The notes below the pieces were generated by a model, which did not search any database, was not told the DNA's origin, and saw nothing but the letters and a program-made list of their open reading frames with translations. From positions 62,001-126,000 of the forward strand of contig DATAUW010000005.1 of the NCBI GenBank assembly GCA_036268055.1: a DNA stretch of 64,000 nt. The letters run 5' to 3'. Below are positions 33,491 through 40,946 of this stretch, piece by piece. Position numbers and translations under genes: made by a program. The stretch's first letter is position 1. Each line of letters opens with the position of its first letter. Origin of the DNA: Verrucomicrobiia bacterium. Its GTDB lineage: Bacteria > Verrucomicrobiota > Verrucomicrobiia > Limisphaerales > Pedosphaeraceae.

Positions 33491-34996
33491 TCAGTAAATT
33501 TTAAGGTTATCCACCATCACGCAACGCCGCGTGCGCGTGAACGTCCGCGGATTCGTCACACCTTCACCGGTCGGCGTGGCGATCGAATAGCTCAAATAGC
33601 CTTCCCCGCCCAGCCCCAGTCCCGCCATGCTCGCCCCGTTCTTGATGAACAACGTCGTATCGAGCGCGCGCCCCATTTCCGTCATCGCTTCGATGTCGTG
33701 CGAATGAATGATCGCGGTATGTTTGTAACCATGCTCGGCTTCGAGCGAGCTTTGCACGCCTTCCTCCAAACTTTTCACACGCACGATCGGCAGGAAAGGC
33801 ATCATCTGTTCTTCAACAACGAACGGATGATTTGCGTCCGTCTCGGCGAATAATAACTGCGTTCCCGCCGGCAAATTCACCCCCGCCGCTGTGGCGAGCA
33901 CACTCGGGTCTTTGCCGATAAAATCGCGATTCACCGAAGCGTGTGCGCAGCCGCCGCCTTGTCCTTCTTTAAAAGTAAACGCCGCCTTCGTTAGCGCGTC
34001 GAGCTGCGCTGAATTCAGTTTCACTGCGCCGTGCTTTTCCATTTCGCCCATCAATTTTCCGGCGATGCCGTCTAGCGCGAAAACTTCCTTCTCGCCAATG
34101 CACAATAAATTATTGTCGTACGCCGCGCCGCTGATAATGGCTTTGGCCGCGCGTTTCATGCACGCCGTGTCGTCCACGTACACCGGCGGATTTCCTGGGC
34201 CCGCGCAAATCGCGCGCTTGCCGGTTTGCATCGCCGCCTTCACCACGGCAGGTCCGCCGGTCACGAGCAGGATGCGAATTGCTTCGTGTTTGCAGATCGC
34301 CGCGAAACTTTCCATCGTCGGCTTCTCGATCAGGCACGCGATATTTTCAATGCCCGTTTCGCGATAAATCGCTTCGTTATAAGCGCGCACGGCGACCGCC
34401 GCGCAACGCACCGCCGAAGGATGCGCGTTGAACACCACCGCATTTCCCGCCGCGACGATGTTCACAATATTGCCGCTCAAGGTCGGAATGGAATGCGTGC
34501 TCGGTGTCACCGCTCCAACGACGCCAAACGGTGTATATTCTTCCAGCGTGATTCCGTGATCACCACTGCGCGCATCGGGTCGAAGCCAATCCACACCCGG
34601 CACGAGTTTGATGATTTTTAGCTTCTCGATTTTGTGGTCGAGCCGCCCGATTTTTGTTTCATCAAATTCGATGCGGCCCCATTGCTCCGCGTTTTTTTCC
34701 GCCAGCGATTTTACGATCTCCTCAATTTTCCGCCGCGCCGCCACGCCTTTCGCTTGCAACTGGCGAAACGATTCCTGTGCCGCCGCGCACGCTTCATTCG
34801 CGTCCTGAAAAACCCCGTACTTGCCGCGCAAGGCCGGCGCGCTGCTCTTCGCTTTGCCGCCGCAACCGCATTCATGCTCGGCCGCTTTCGCGGGAGCCGC
34901 AGCTTGCGCCGGCCTCGCCATCGCGCCGCCATTCAAACGCGCCAACGCTTCGGCTACCACGTCCCGCACCAACGCTTCATTTATGATTGTGCTCAT
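33491..34996 (-). CDS. Microcompartment CoA-acylating aldehyde dehydrogenase (PduP-like)
   Basis: This encodes 501 aa. An N-terminal amphipathic helix (INEALVRDVVAEALARL) is a typical encapsulation peptide, joined by an Ala/Lys linker with a CGCGGK patch at about residues 43-48. The dehydrogenase domain starts near residue 60. It shows GVVGAVTPSTHSIPTLSGNI (cofactor site), CAGPGNPPVYVDDTAC, and the catalytic Cys in YDNNLLCIGEKEV. These enzymes oxidise an aldehyde to acyl-CoA with NAD+. In this operon the likely substrate is lactaldehyde from the aldolase. Confidence 0.93.
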   Translation of the reverse strand: MSTIINEALVRDVVAEALARLNGGAMARPAQAAAPAKAAEHECGCGGKAKSSAPALRGKYGVFQDANEACAAAQESFRQLQAKGVAARRKIEEIVKSLAEKNAEQWGRIEFDETKIGRLDHKIEKLKIIKLVPGVDWLRPDARSGDHGITLEEYTPFGVVGAVTPSTHSIPTLSGNIVNIVAAGNAVVFNAHPSAVRCAAVAVRAYNEAIYRETGIENIACLIEKPTMESFAAICKHEAIRILLVTGGPAVVKAAMQTGKRAICAGPGNPPVYVDDTACMKRAAKAIISGAAYDNNLLCIGEKEVFALDGIAGKLMGEMEKHGAVKLNSAQLDALTKAAFTFKEGQGGGCAHASVNRDFIGKDPSVLATAAGVNLPAGTQLLFAETDANHPFVVEEQMMPFLPIVRVKSLEEGVQSSLEAEHGYKHTAIIHSHDIEAMTEMGRALDTTLFIKNGASMAGLGLGGEGYLSYSIATPTGEGVTNPRTFTRTRRCVMVDNLKIY

Positions 34997-35008
34997 GTTC
35001 GATTCCGC

Positions 35009-35320
35009 TTATGTGCGCGCGTTGTAAATTTGTTTTCCCAAAACATCCACGGCATCCACGATGCCGATAACCACCGCGTCCACGGGCGCTTCCTTCAACC
35101 CCGCCGCGAGCCGCGCGGAACTGCCCTGGCAAAATAAAACGAGTTCACCCAGTCCCGCGCCCACGCTGTCCACTGAGACAATCGTGTTCATACCCGGGCG
35201 AAATTTCGTCGGGTCCTTGTCATCCACGAGTTGCGGACGCAGCAGCAGCAGTTTTCTGCCGCCCATCGCCGCGTCTTTTTTCGTGGAGACCACCGTGCCT
35301 TCGACTCTTGCCAGGAACAT
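35009..35320 (-). CDS. Microcompartment vertex protein, BMC-P 3
   Basis: This encodes 103 aa of the EutN/CcmL family, the clearest of the three: MFLARVEGTVVSTKKDAAMG, RKLLLLRPQLVDDKD, IVSVDSVGAGLGELVLFCQG, and PVDAVVIGIVDAVDVLG. It forms pentameric vertices. It lies 12 bp before the aldehyde dehydrogenase start and 39 bp after the BMC-H gene at 35360. Confidence 0.95.
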   Translation of the reverse strand: MFLARVEGTVVSTKKDAAMGGRKLLLLRPQLVDDKDPTKFRPGMNTIVSVDSVGAGLGELVLFCQGSSARLAAGLKEAPVDAVVIGIVDAVDVLGKQIYNART

Positions 35321-35359
35321 AATTTTATTTGGCGCTCGCGAACTTCGCGAACGGTCCGT

Positions 35360-35644
35360 TTATTTTTTCTTGGGCAAAACCTGTTCGACTTCGCTGTGCG
35401 GGCGCGCGATGACATGCACGCTGACGAGGTCGCCCTTGATGGCCTTGACCGCCTGCGCGCCGGCATCCGTCGCCGCCTTCACCGCCGCGACGTCGCCGAC
35501 GACCACTGCCGTCACGAGCGCGTTGCCGACTTGCGTCATCGGGCCGGCCAGTTCCACGTTCGCCGCCTTGAGCATCGCGTCCGTCGCTTCGACCAGCGCG
35601 ACGAGTCCGCGGGTTTCGATTAATCCAATTGCTTGTTGTGCCAT
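35360..35644 (-). CDS. Microcompartment shell protein, BMC-H 1
   Basis: This encodes 94 aa, a single BMC domain forming hexameric facet tiles. The N-terminus AQQAIGLIETRGLVALVEAT and [19 protein letters not shown] are typical, as is VSVHVIARPHSEVEQVLP. The loop that lines the hexamer pore reads QVGNALV (residues 38-44) and lacks the usual GSG or GGG, so its pore should differ from those of the two other BMC-H paralogues. It starts 4 bp after the acetate kinase stop. Confidence 0.95.
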   Translation of the reverse strand: MAQQAIGLIETRGLVALVEATDAMLKAANVELAGPMTQVGNALVTAVVVGDVAAVKAATDAGAQAVKAIKGDLVSVHVIARPHSEVEQVLPKKK

Positions 35645-35648
35645 AATC

Positions 35649-36893
35649 TTAATTCACTGTTGATGGTTGAGGTTTAAATTCACTTTCAAATTGTTTCGGC
35701 GCTCGCGCATTTTCTTTTTCGAGCAACCGCTTCACTTCACGCGCCACAACTAATTCTTCATTCGCCGGAATCACCAAAATCTTCACGCGCGAATTCGCCG
35801 AACTGATAACCTTTTCCTGCGCGCGCGTCTGACTATTCAAAGCCGCGTCCAATTCGATGCCCAACTGGTCCAGGTTCGCGCAAACTGCCGAGCGCACGAG
35901 CGCATCGTTCTCACCAATGCCCGCCGTGAACACCAGCGCATCTGCGCCATTTAATTGCGCCAGGCTCGCGCCGATCCAATGCCGCGCGCTCGCCACAAAA
36001 ACATCCAGCGCAAGTTTCGCCTTCGCATTCCCTTGCGCCGCCGCCGCGCCGACGTCGCGAATGTCATTTGACACTTCGCTCAAGCCTTTCAATCCCGATT
36101 CCTTGCACAGTTGCCGCTCGGCTTCTTCGAGCGAAATATTCAACGCCTGCATCGCGAACGGAACTGCGAGGCTGTCCAAATCTCCGACGCGATTATTCTG
36201 TGGCAAACCGGATTGCGGACTGAGCCCCATGCTCGTCTCCATCGAGACGCCATTCAAAATCGCGCAAACACTCGAACTGCCGCCGAGGTGGCATGAGATC
36301 ACGCGCAAATTAGGACCGGAAATTTTGGTCGCACCATCGTCGAGATAAAGATTTTGTGCGCGCCGGGCGATATCTTCGCGGCCGAGCAGTTGCGCGCTGC
36401 GTTCGGCAATAAATTTATGGCTCGCGCCGTGAAATCCCTGACGCCGCACGCCCGCGCGATGCCACGCTTCCGGAACCGCATAACGCTGCACCGCCTCGGG
36501 CGAGTATTGATGAAACGCCGTCTCAAACAAACCGATCAGCGGCACGCCGGGCAATCGCTTTGCAAACAATCGGATGCCGGTGATGTAAGGCGGATTGTGC
36601 GCCGGTGCGATGCCGTTATAACCCGCCATCGCTTCCAAAACTCTTTCGTCGAGTGGCACGCAACCTGTCACGCCCTTGGCCGCGACCGTCTTGAAACCAA
36701 TTCCCGCCAGGTCGCGTTCGCTGGTGATCATGCCCGCGTCGCGCAAAGCGGCGAGACATTCCTCAATCGCCTTCACATAATCCGTCACGCGCTCGAAACC
36801 GCCCTTGTGAAGCATCTGCTCGCGACCATTCGACAAATCGAACAGCCGCCATTTCAGCGAGGTCGTTCCAAGATTGGCGACGAGAACCTTCAC
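35649..36893 (-). CDS. Acetate kinase family protein, divergent, microcompartment-linked
   Basis: This encodes 414 aa of the acetate/propionate kinase fold (ASKHA). Asn7 (VLVANLGTTSLKW), the His in APAHNPPYITG, GFHGASHKFIAERSAQ, the Arg in NNRVGDLD, FTAGIGENDALVRSAV and the final Glu in IPANEELVVAREV are kept. Other sites differ from well-studied enzymes. The catalytic Asp of FDTAFH is Glu124 (FETAFH), the Arg of GHRVVHGG is apparently Lys68 (GFKTVAAKG), and HLGNGAS reads HLGGSSS. It probably phosphorylates ADP from the acyl phosphate made by PduL, perhaps lactyl phosphate. No encapsulation peptide is evident. Confidence 0.88.
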   Translation of the reverse strand: MKVLVANLGTTSLKWRLFDLSNGREQMLHKGGFERVTDYVKAIEECLAALRDAGMITSERDLAGIGFKTVAAKGVTGCVPLDERVLEAMAGYNGIAPAHNPPYITGIRLFAKRLPGVPLIGLFETAFHQYSPEAVQRYAVPEAWHRAGVRRQGFHGASHKFIAERSAQLLGREDIARRAQNLYLDDGATKISGPNLRVISCHLGGSSSVCAILNGVSMETSMGLSPQSGLPQNNRVGDLDSLAVPFAMQALNISLEEAERQLCKESGLKGLSEVSNDIRDVGAAAAQGNAKAKLALDVFVASARHWIGASLAQLNGADALVFTAGIGENDALVRSAVCANLDQLGIELDAALNSQTRAQEKVISSANSRVKILVIPANEELVVAREVKRLLEKENARAPKQFESEFKPQPSTVN

Positions 36894-36944
36894 AATTTTT
36901 TACTGTAGCGGCGATCTATGACCGTCGAATTGTTTGCGCGCAAA

Positions 36945-37223
36945 TTATTGCAGCCACTTGCCCAATGCGCTCAATCCGTCGTGCGGACGAGGAATCACCT
37001 GCACGCTCACGACCTGGCCGACTTGCGCCGCTGCCGCCGCGCCGGCATCCGTCGCCGCTTTTACGCTCGCCACATCGCCGCGAAAAAACACTGTGACATA
37101 GCCGCTGCCGACTTTTTCCCAGCCCGTGAAGGTGACATTCGCCGCCTTGAGCGCAGCATCAGCCGCTTCAAACGAGGCGCAGAGCCCCTTAGTCTCGATC
37201 ATCCCGATTGCTTGTTGTGCCAT
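36945..37223 (-). CDS. Microcompartment shell protein, BMC-H 2
   Basis: This encodes 92 aa, a single BMC domain. [20 protein letters not shown] starts it, and [20 protein letters not shown] and [17 protein letters not shown] follow. The pore loop is KVGSGYV (residues 37-43), close to the classical GSG motif. It lies between the acetate kinase gene and a third BMC-H gene, 24 bp from the latter. Confidence 0.95.
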   Translation of the reverse strand: MAQQAIGMIETKGLCASFEAADAALKAANVTFTGWEKVGSGYVTVFFRGDVASVKAATDAGAAAAAQVGQVVSVQVIPRPHDGLSALGKWLQ

Positions 37224-37247
37224 ATAGATTTTGGAGTTGAGTTGAAA

Positions 37248-37538
37248 TTATTTTTTCGCCGCAGCCGCTTCACCGAGAAAGCCCTTGAGCAAATCTTCGT
37301 GCGGGCGCGCGATGACGTGCGACGCCACAAGTTCGCCAGTCTTGGTCGCGGCCTTCGAACCGGCGTCCACGGCCGCCTTCACGCTCGCCACGTCGCCGCG
37401 GCAGATGACGGTGATTAAGCCGCCGCCGATGGGGACGGTTCGGGAAATAGTGATGTTCGCGGCCTTGGCCATCGCGTCGGTCGCTTCGACGCTGGCGGTA
37501 AAGCCCTTGGTTTCGATCATGCCGATTGCTTCGCTCAT
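37248..37538 (-). CDS. Microcompartment shell protein, BMC-H 3
   Basis: This encodes 96 aa, a single BMC domain: [39 protein letters not shown] and VASHVIARPHEDLLKGF. The pore loop is PIGGGLI (residues 36-42). The tail ends in Ala/Lys. It is the second gene of the operon, 36 bp after pduL. Confidence 0.95.
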   Translation of the reverse strand: MSEAIGMIETKGFTASVEATDAMAKAANITISRTVPIGGGLITVICRGDVASVKAAVDAGSKAATKTGELVASHVIARPHEDLLKGFLGEAAAAKK

Positions 37539-37574
37539 AATTATTTTGGTTTTGTTTTAGATTTAAGAGTTAAA

Positions 37575-38252
37575 TTATTTCGTTAATTCGCAGGGAGTAT
37601 TTGGCTGAAGATCACAGGCATTGCCTTCGTCCGTGTCAATGTGGACCTCGAGCTTGAAACTCTTGTCCACCCGCACGAGCAATTCATCCAGGCTGATCGC
37701 GCACGGCCCGCCGATCTTCAGCCGCATCCGGTCGCCATTTTTCACGCGATAAAATTCCGCGTTCGCCGGGCTCATGTGAACGTGCCGCGCCGCGCGGATC
37801 ACGCCTTCCTTCATTTCAAAAAATCCTTCTGGCCCCATCAGCATGCAACCTGGCGTGCCCGCGATGTTTCCCGACGGCCGCAAGGGAATATCGAACCCGA
37901 GCGCAATGGCGTCGGTATAGGCGAGTTCGATCTGATTAAAATTGCGGCACGGACCGAGAATGCGAAGATTGGAAATGACCCGGCTGCGCGGCCCGATGAG
38001 CGTCAGCGTTTCTTTCGCCGCGAATTGCCCCTCCTGATAAAGCCATTTGTGTGGCTGCAACTGATGGCCTTTGCCAAACAATACCTCGACCGCTTCCTGC
38101 GTCAGGTGGCAATGTCGCGCACTGATATTTACCACGAGCGGATCGGTGCCGGTAGCCTGACGGGGCAAAGTTTTACCCAACCGGTCGTAAACCAGTTGCC
38201 GAACCATGTGTTCGACCACCGCGCGATGGACATTGCGTGTATCCAAACTCAT
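37575..38252 (-). CDS. pduL: Phosphate acyltransferase PduL, microcompartment type
   Basis: This encodes 225 aa from the ATG at 38252; a longer reading to 38330 would run through the operator repeats. PduL swaps CoA for phosphate on an acyl-CoA, releasing CoA inside the shell. Zinc-binding motifs are visible: VVNISARHCHLTQEA near residue 45 and AARHVHMSPANAEFY in the second half. The N-terminal helix (NVHRAVVEHMVRQLVYDRLG) is a likely encapsulation peptide. It is the first gene of the operon, immediately downstream of the repeats shared with the divergent DeoR gene. Confidence 0.95.
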   Translation of the reverse strand: MSLDTRNVHRAVVEHMVRQLVYDRLGKTLPRQATGTDPLVVNISARHCHLTQEAVEVLFGKGHQLQPHKWLYQEGQFAAKETLTLIGPRSRVISNLRILGPCRNFNQIELAYTDAIALGFDIPLRPSGNIAGTPGCMLMGPEGFFEMKEGVIRAARHVHMSPANAEFYRVKNGDRMRLKIGGPCAISLDELLVRVDKSFKLEVHIDTDEGNACDLQPNTPCELTK

Positions 38253-38268
38253 AACGTATTCTGAACTA

Positions 38269-38330
38269 TATCTACCAAGATTAACCAAGTCGTCAATAAA
38301 AATCTTGCAATATCTATCAATATCTTCCAT
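38269..38330. promoter_or_regulatory. Operator-like array of 10-bp repeats between pduL and the DeoR gene
   Basis: Five 10-bp units occur: TATCTACCAA (38269-38278), GATTAACCAA (38279-38288), AATCTTGCAA (38301-38310), TATCTATCAA (38311-38320) and TATCTTCCAT (38321-38330). Units are directly adjacent except for a 12-bp gap. The consensus is about TATCTANCAA, so each unit falls on the same face of the helix. On the plus strand TTGCAA (38305-38310), 17 bp and CATAAT (38328-38333) could form the regulator's promoter, inside the repeats. The likely binder is the DeoR-type protein encoded next door. Confidence 0.65.
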
Positions 38331-38340
38331 AATGATTGAA

Positions 38341-39273
38341 ATGAAGGCCGAAGAGCGCCAAAAACGAATTGAAGAATATCTTCAAAAGGCTGAATTCGCG
38401 TCTCTCGAAGAGCTTGCCAGGCACGTAGATACATCCATTTCAACCGTTCGCCGTGATGTCACAGCTTTGGAAACCGCTGGAAATGTGCGCCGAACCCATG
38501 GCGGAGCGCGATTAATCAATCCGCAATCGAATGAATTCGTCTTTTCCCTGCGCGACACGCTGCAACTCCCGGAAAAAGAGGCGATTGGCCTTGCTTGTGC
38601 GAACCTCATTCCGCCCGGGCAGAGCGTGATTATTGATTCCGGCACCACGGTCTTTCACGCCGCGCAACATCTCGAAGACCATGCGCTCCACGTCATCACC
38701 AATTCCCTTCCCGTCGCGAATCTTTTCGCCTCGTCACAACACATCGAAGTCATGGTCAGCGGTGGGGTGATTTATCCGCGCCTTGGCGTCTTGGTGGGAC
38801 CGCTCGCGGTGGATGCCTTCACGAAAATCAATGCCGATGTCGCCATCATGAGCGGCGGCGGCATCACGCTCGATGGCATCACTAATTCTCACGCGCTGCT
38901 CATTGATATTCAGCAGGCGATGATTCGGGCGGCGAGCAAGGTGATTTTTTGCCTCGACCACACGAAATTCGGACGCCGCTCGGTGGCGCATCTTTGCGAT
39001 CTCTCAATCATTGATTGTGTTGTCACCGATGCTGGTGCGCCGCCCGACCTCGTCCAGGCGTTGCGAAATCGCGGACTCGAAGTAATCGTAGCTCCCCAAG
39101 CCATCAGCCCCATTTCCATGCCGGATGTTCCCTCCCCTGCTCCAATTCCCAAACGCGCGTCGCCTTTAAAAAAGCTCACGCCGATTAATGCTCCGCGCCC
39201 TGCTCCAGCGACTGAAAAAAATATTTCTGACCCAGCTCCTGAATCCAGCGACAGCCGCATGGGGTGGGATTGA
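38341..39273 (+). CDS. DeoR-family transcriptional regulator of the microcompartment operon
   Basis: This encodes 310 aa from the ATG at 38341; an ATG at 38332 adds three residues but overlaps the candidate -10. The N-terminal winged helix-turn-helix is clear (ERQKRIEEYLQKAEFASLEE; HVDTSISTVRRDV). The DeoR effector domain follows (DTLQLPEKEAIGLACANLIP; VIIDSGTTVFHAAQHL; ADVAIMSGGGITLDG; DHTKFGRRSVAHLCDL). These proteins usually repress sugar operons and respond to a sugar phosphate. The last 60 residues form a Pro/Ser-rich tail not usual in the family. It is divergent from pduL, which implies control of that operon and of itself. Confidence 0.93.
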   Translation: MKAEERQKRIEEYLQKAEFASLEELARHVDTSISTVRRDVTALETAGNVRRTHGGARLINPQSNEFVFSLRDTLQLPEKEAIGLACANLIPPGQSVIIDSGTTVFHAAQHLEDHALHVITNSLPVANLFASSQHIEVMVSGGVIYPRLGVLVGPLAVDAFTKINADVAIMSGGGITLDGITNSHALLIDIQQAMIRAASKVIFCLDHTKFGRRSVAHLCDLSIIDCVVTDAGAPPDLVQALRNRGLEVIVAPQAISPISMPDVPSPAPIPKRASPLKKLTPINAPRPAPATEKNISDPAPESSDSRMGWD

Positions 39274-39311
39274 CAGAGTTTCGTTAAATTTTGCGAACGG
39301 AATTTTTCGCT

Positions 39312-40244
39312 TCACGCGCGATCCAGCAACTCCTCGAGATTACGCATGACCACCGCCACCGAGAGATGTTCCAACCCTTGCGAGTCCCGCAAAATGGTCA
39401 TTTCCTGCGCGCGCGGACGCCATATTTCTTCAACCGTATCGCCCCACAAAATCAACGACGGCAATCTCACCGCCGCTGCGAGATGAGAAATTCCCGAATC
39501 ATGCCCGACAAATCCCACGCACGCCGCGAGCCATTTTGCCAGTTCGGACAAAGGGGCGTTGCGCATGAGTTTGATGCGAGTCGGCGGAAGGACGGCGGCC
39601 AATTCCTCCAACCGGCCACGCTCCGCTTCTCCACCGACAAGTAATAAATGCAGCGTGGTGGTCTTGATCAATTCGCGCAACAACTCCAGCCATTTCGCGG
39701 TAGGCCAATTCTTTTTTTCGCTGCCGCTACCAGGATGCACCGCAAGCCAGCGTCCGCTGCCCGCCGTGGTCTCGAATGCTTTTTCCACTTCGAGGCGCGG
39801 GGTGGCGTCGGCCTGAAAAATGGCAAGTTGTTCAAGCGGCTTGAGAAAAACTTCCGTCGCGTGAACCGGAACATTTTCATCGGGACGATGCGGCGCGGTG
39901 ATGAATTGCGCCTGGCTGCAGCGGCGGACGTTGGTTTTGAAAATTTGATCAGGGTCGTAGAGATACGAGATGATCAGATCGAATTCCGAAAAATAATCCG
40001 CCAAGTCTTGCGAAAGATCGCCATTGCGCGCAAAAAAACCGGCGAGCGCGCGAGCCTCAATGGATTGTACGCGGCGGGCCAAACCGCCCGCGAGGGCAAG
40101 TTGGGCAATGTGCGGGTAGCCAAGGACTTCGAGTTCAGTGTGGGGAAATTGCTGGCGCAAGGCAGCCATCGCCGGGAGCGTCAGGATGAAATCCCCGATG
40201 GCGCCGCCGCGGATGACAAGTATCTTTGCCTGCAATTTGGTCAC
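39312..40244 (-). CDS. Glycosyltransferase family 9 (heptosyltransferase-like)
   Basis: This encodes 310 aa with the GT-B fold of ADP-heptose:LPS heptosyltransferases. The N-terminus has ILVIRGGAIGDFILTLPAMA with HTELEVLGYPHIAQLA. The nucleotide-sugar half shows WLAVHPGSGSEKKNWPTAKW, LLLVGGEAERGRLEEL and GFVGHDSGISHLAAAVRLPS. The true donor is unknown. It probably acts on a cell-envelope glycan at the cytoplasmic face. It converges with the DeoR gene across 38 bp. Confidence 0.88.
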   Translation of the reverse strand: MTKLQAKILVIRGGAIGDFILTLPAMAALRQQFPHTELEVLGYPHIAQLALAGGLARRVQSIEARALAGFFARNGDLSQDLADYFSEFDLIISYLYDPDQIFKTNVRRCSQAQFITAPHRPDENVPVHATEVFLKPLEQLAIFQADATPRLEVEKAFETTAGSGRWLAVHPGSGSEKKNWPTAKWLELLRELIKTTTLHLLLVGGEAERGRLEELAAVLPPTRIKLMRNAPLSELAKWLAACVGFVGHDSGISHLAAAVRLPSLILWGDTVEEIWRPRAQEMTILRDSQGLEHLSVAVVMRNLEELLDRA

Positions 40245-40319
40245 GAGGAAATATACACAGGAAGTGGCATCGGGCCAGCGCGGGCACGAGAAAAATTCCG
40301 GCGGCCTGGACCGGCCACG

Positions 40320-40874
40320 TCACGAGTTCCGATAAACTGTCACGCCAAGCACGGCGACGAACAAACCGAACGCCAGCCGCGCCGCGCTTAACATCCGCGT
40401 GCGCTGGTCATTCGCCGTGGACCAATTCAGCGCATCGCGCAGATGCCACGGATAAAGCGTGAACCAGAAGCCCGCGATCACCAGAGCGTATGCCCACGTG
40501 ATGACGACCAGCCGCCATTCGGTGTCCACCCAGCGCGCGGTGTCCACCATTAATTTCGCCAGCAACAATAGAACGACCGCCAGACCGCGCACCGCCAAAA
40601 AGTCCTGCACGAAGAAACACGAAGCGATTCCCACACCGGCGAAGCCCACCAGCAGAATTGGTTTATACACCGCAAAATCAGAAATGGATTCCTGGTTGAG
40701 ATACCACACGAACCAGCCTGTGCCCAGCAACATCAGCGCAATTCCCCACGGCAGCGACCGCGGAAATCTCCGCACGCTCACCGCGAACGCCGCCGGTTTC
40801 AGCACGCCATAAATTTGCGGCACGGCAAGACCCAGTCCCAGCAACACCGCCAACGTCGAAAGCTTCAATTCCAT
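40320..40874 (-). CDS. Uncharacterised membrane protein
   Basis: This encodes 184 aa with about five or six hydrophobic helices (LAVLLGLGLAVPQIYGVL; GIALMLLGTGWFVWYL; PILLVGFAGVGIASCFFV; AVVLLLLAKLMVDT; ITWAYALVIAGFWFTLYPW; a last helix at LAFGLFVAVLGVTV). I recognise no known family motif. It lies between miaB (72 bp upstream) and the glycosyltransferase gene (75 bp downstream), all on the same strand. Confidence 0.75.
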   Translation of the reverse strand: MELKLSTLAVLLGLGLAVPQIYGVLKPAAFAVSVRRFPRSLPWGIALMLLGTGWFVWYLNQESISDFAVYKPILLVGFAGVGIASCFFVQDFLAVRGLAVVLLLLAKLMVDTARWVDTEWRLVVITWAYALVIAGFWFTLYPWHLRDALNWSTANDQRTRMLSAARLAFGLFVAVLGVTVYRNS

Positions 40875-40946
40875 AATCTAATCCTTAATTTCCAGACCAG
40901 CGCCTAACGCTAAACCATCTTGCCGATACGAAAAGTTCTTTTTTGC

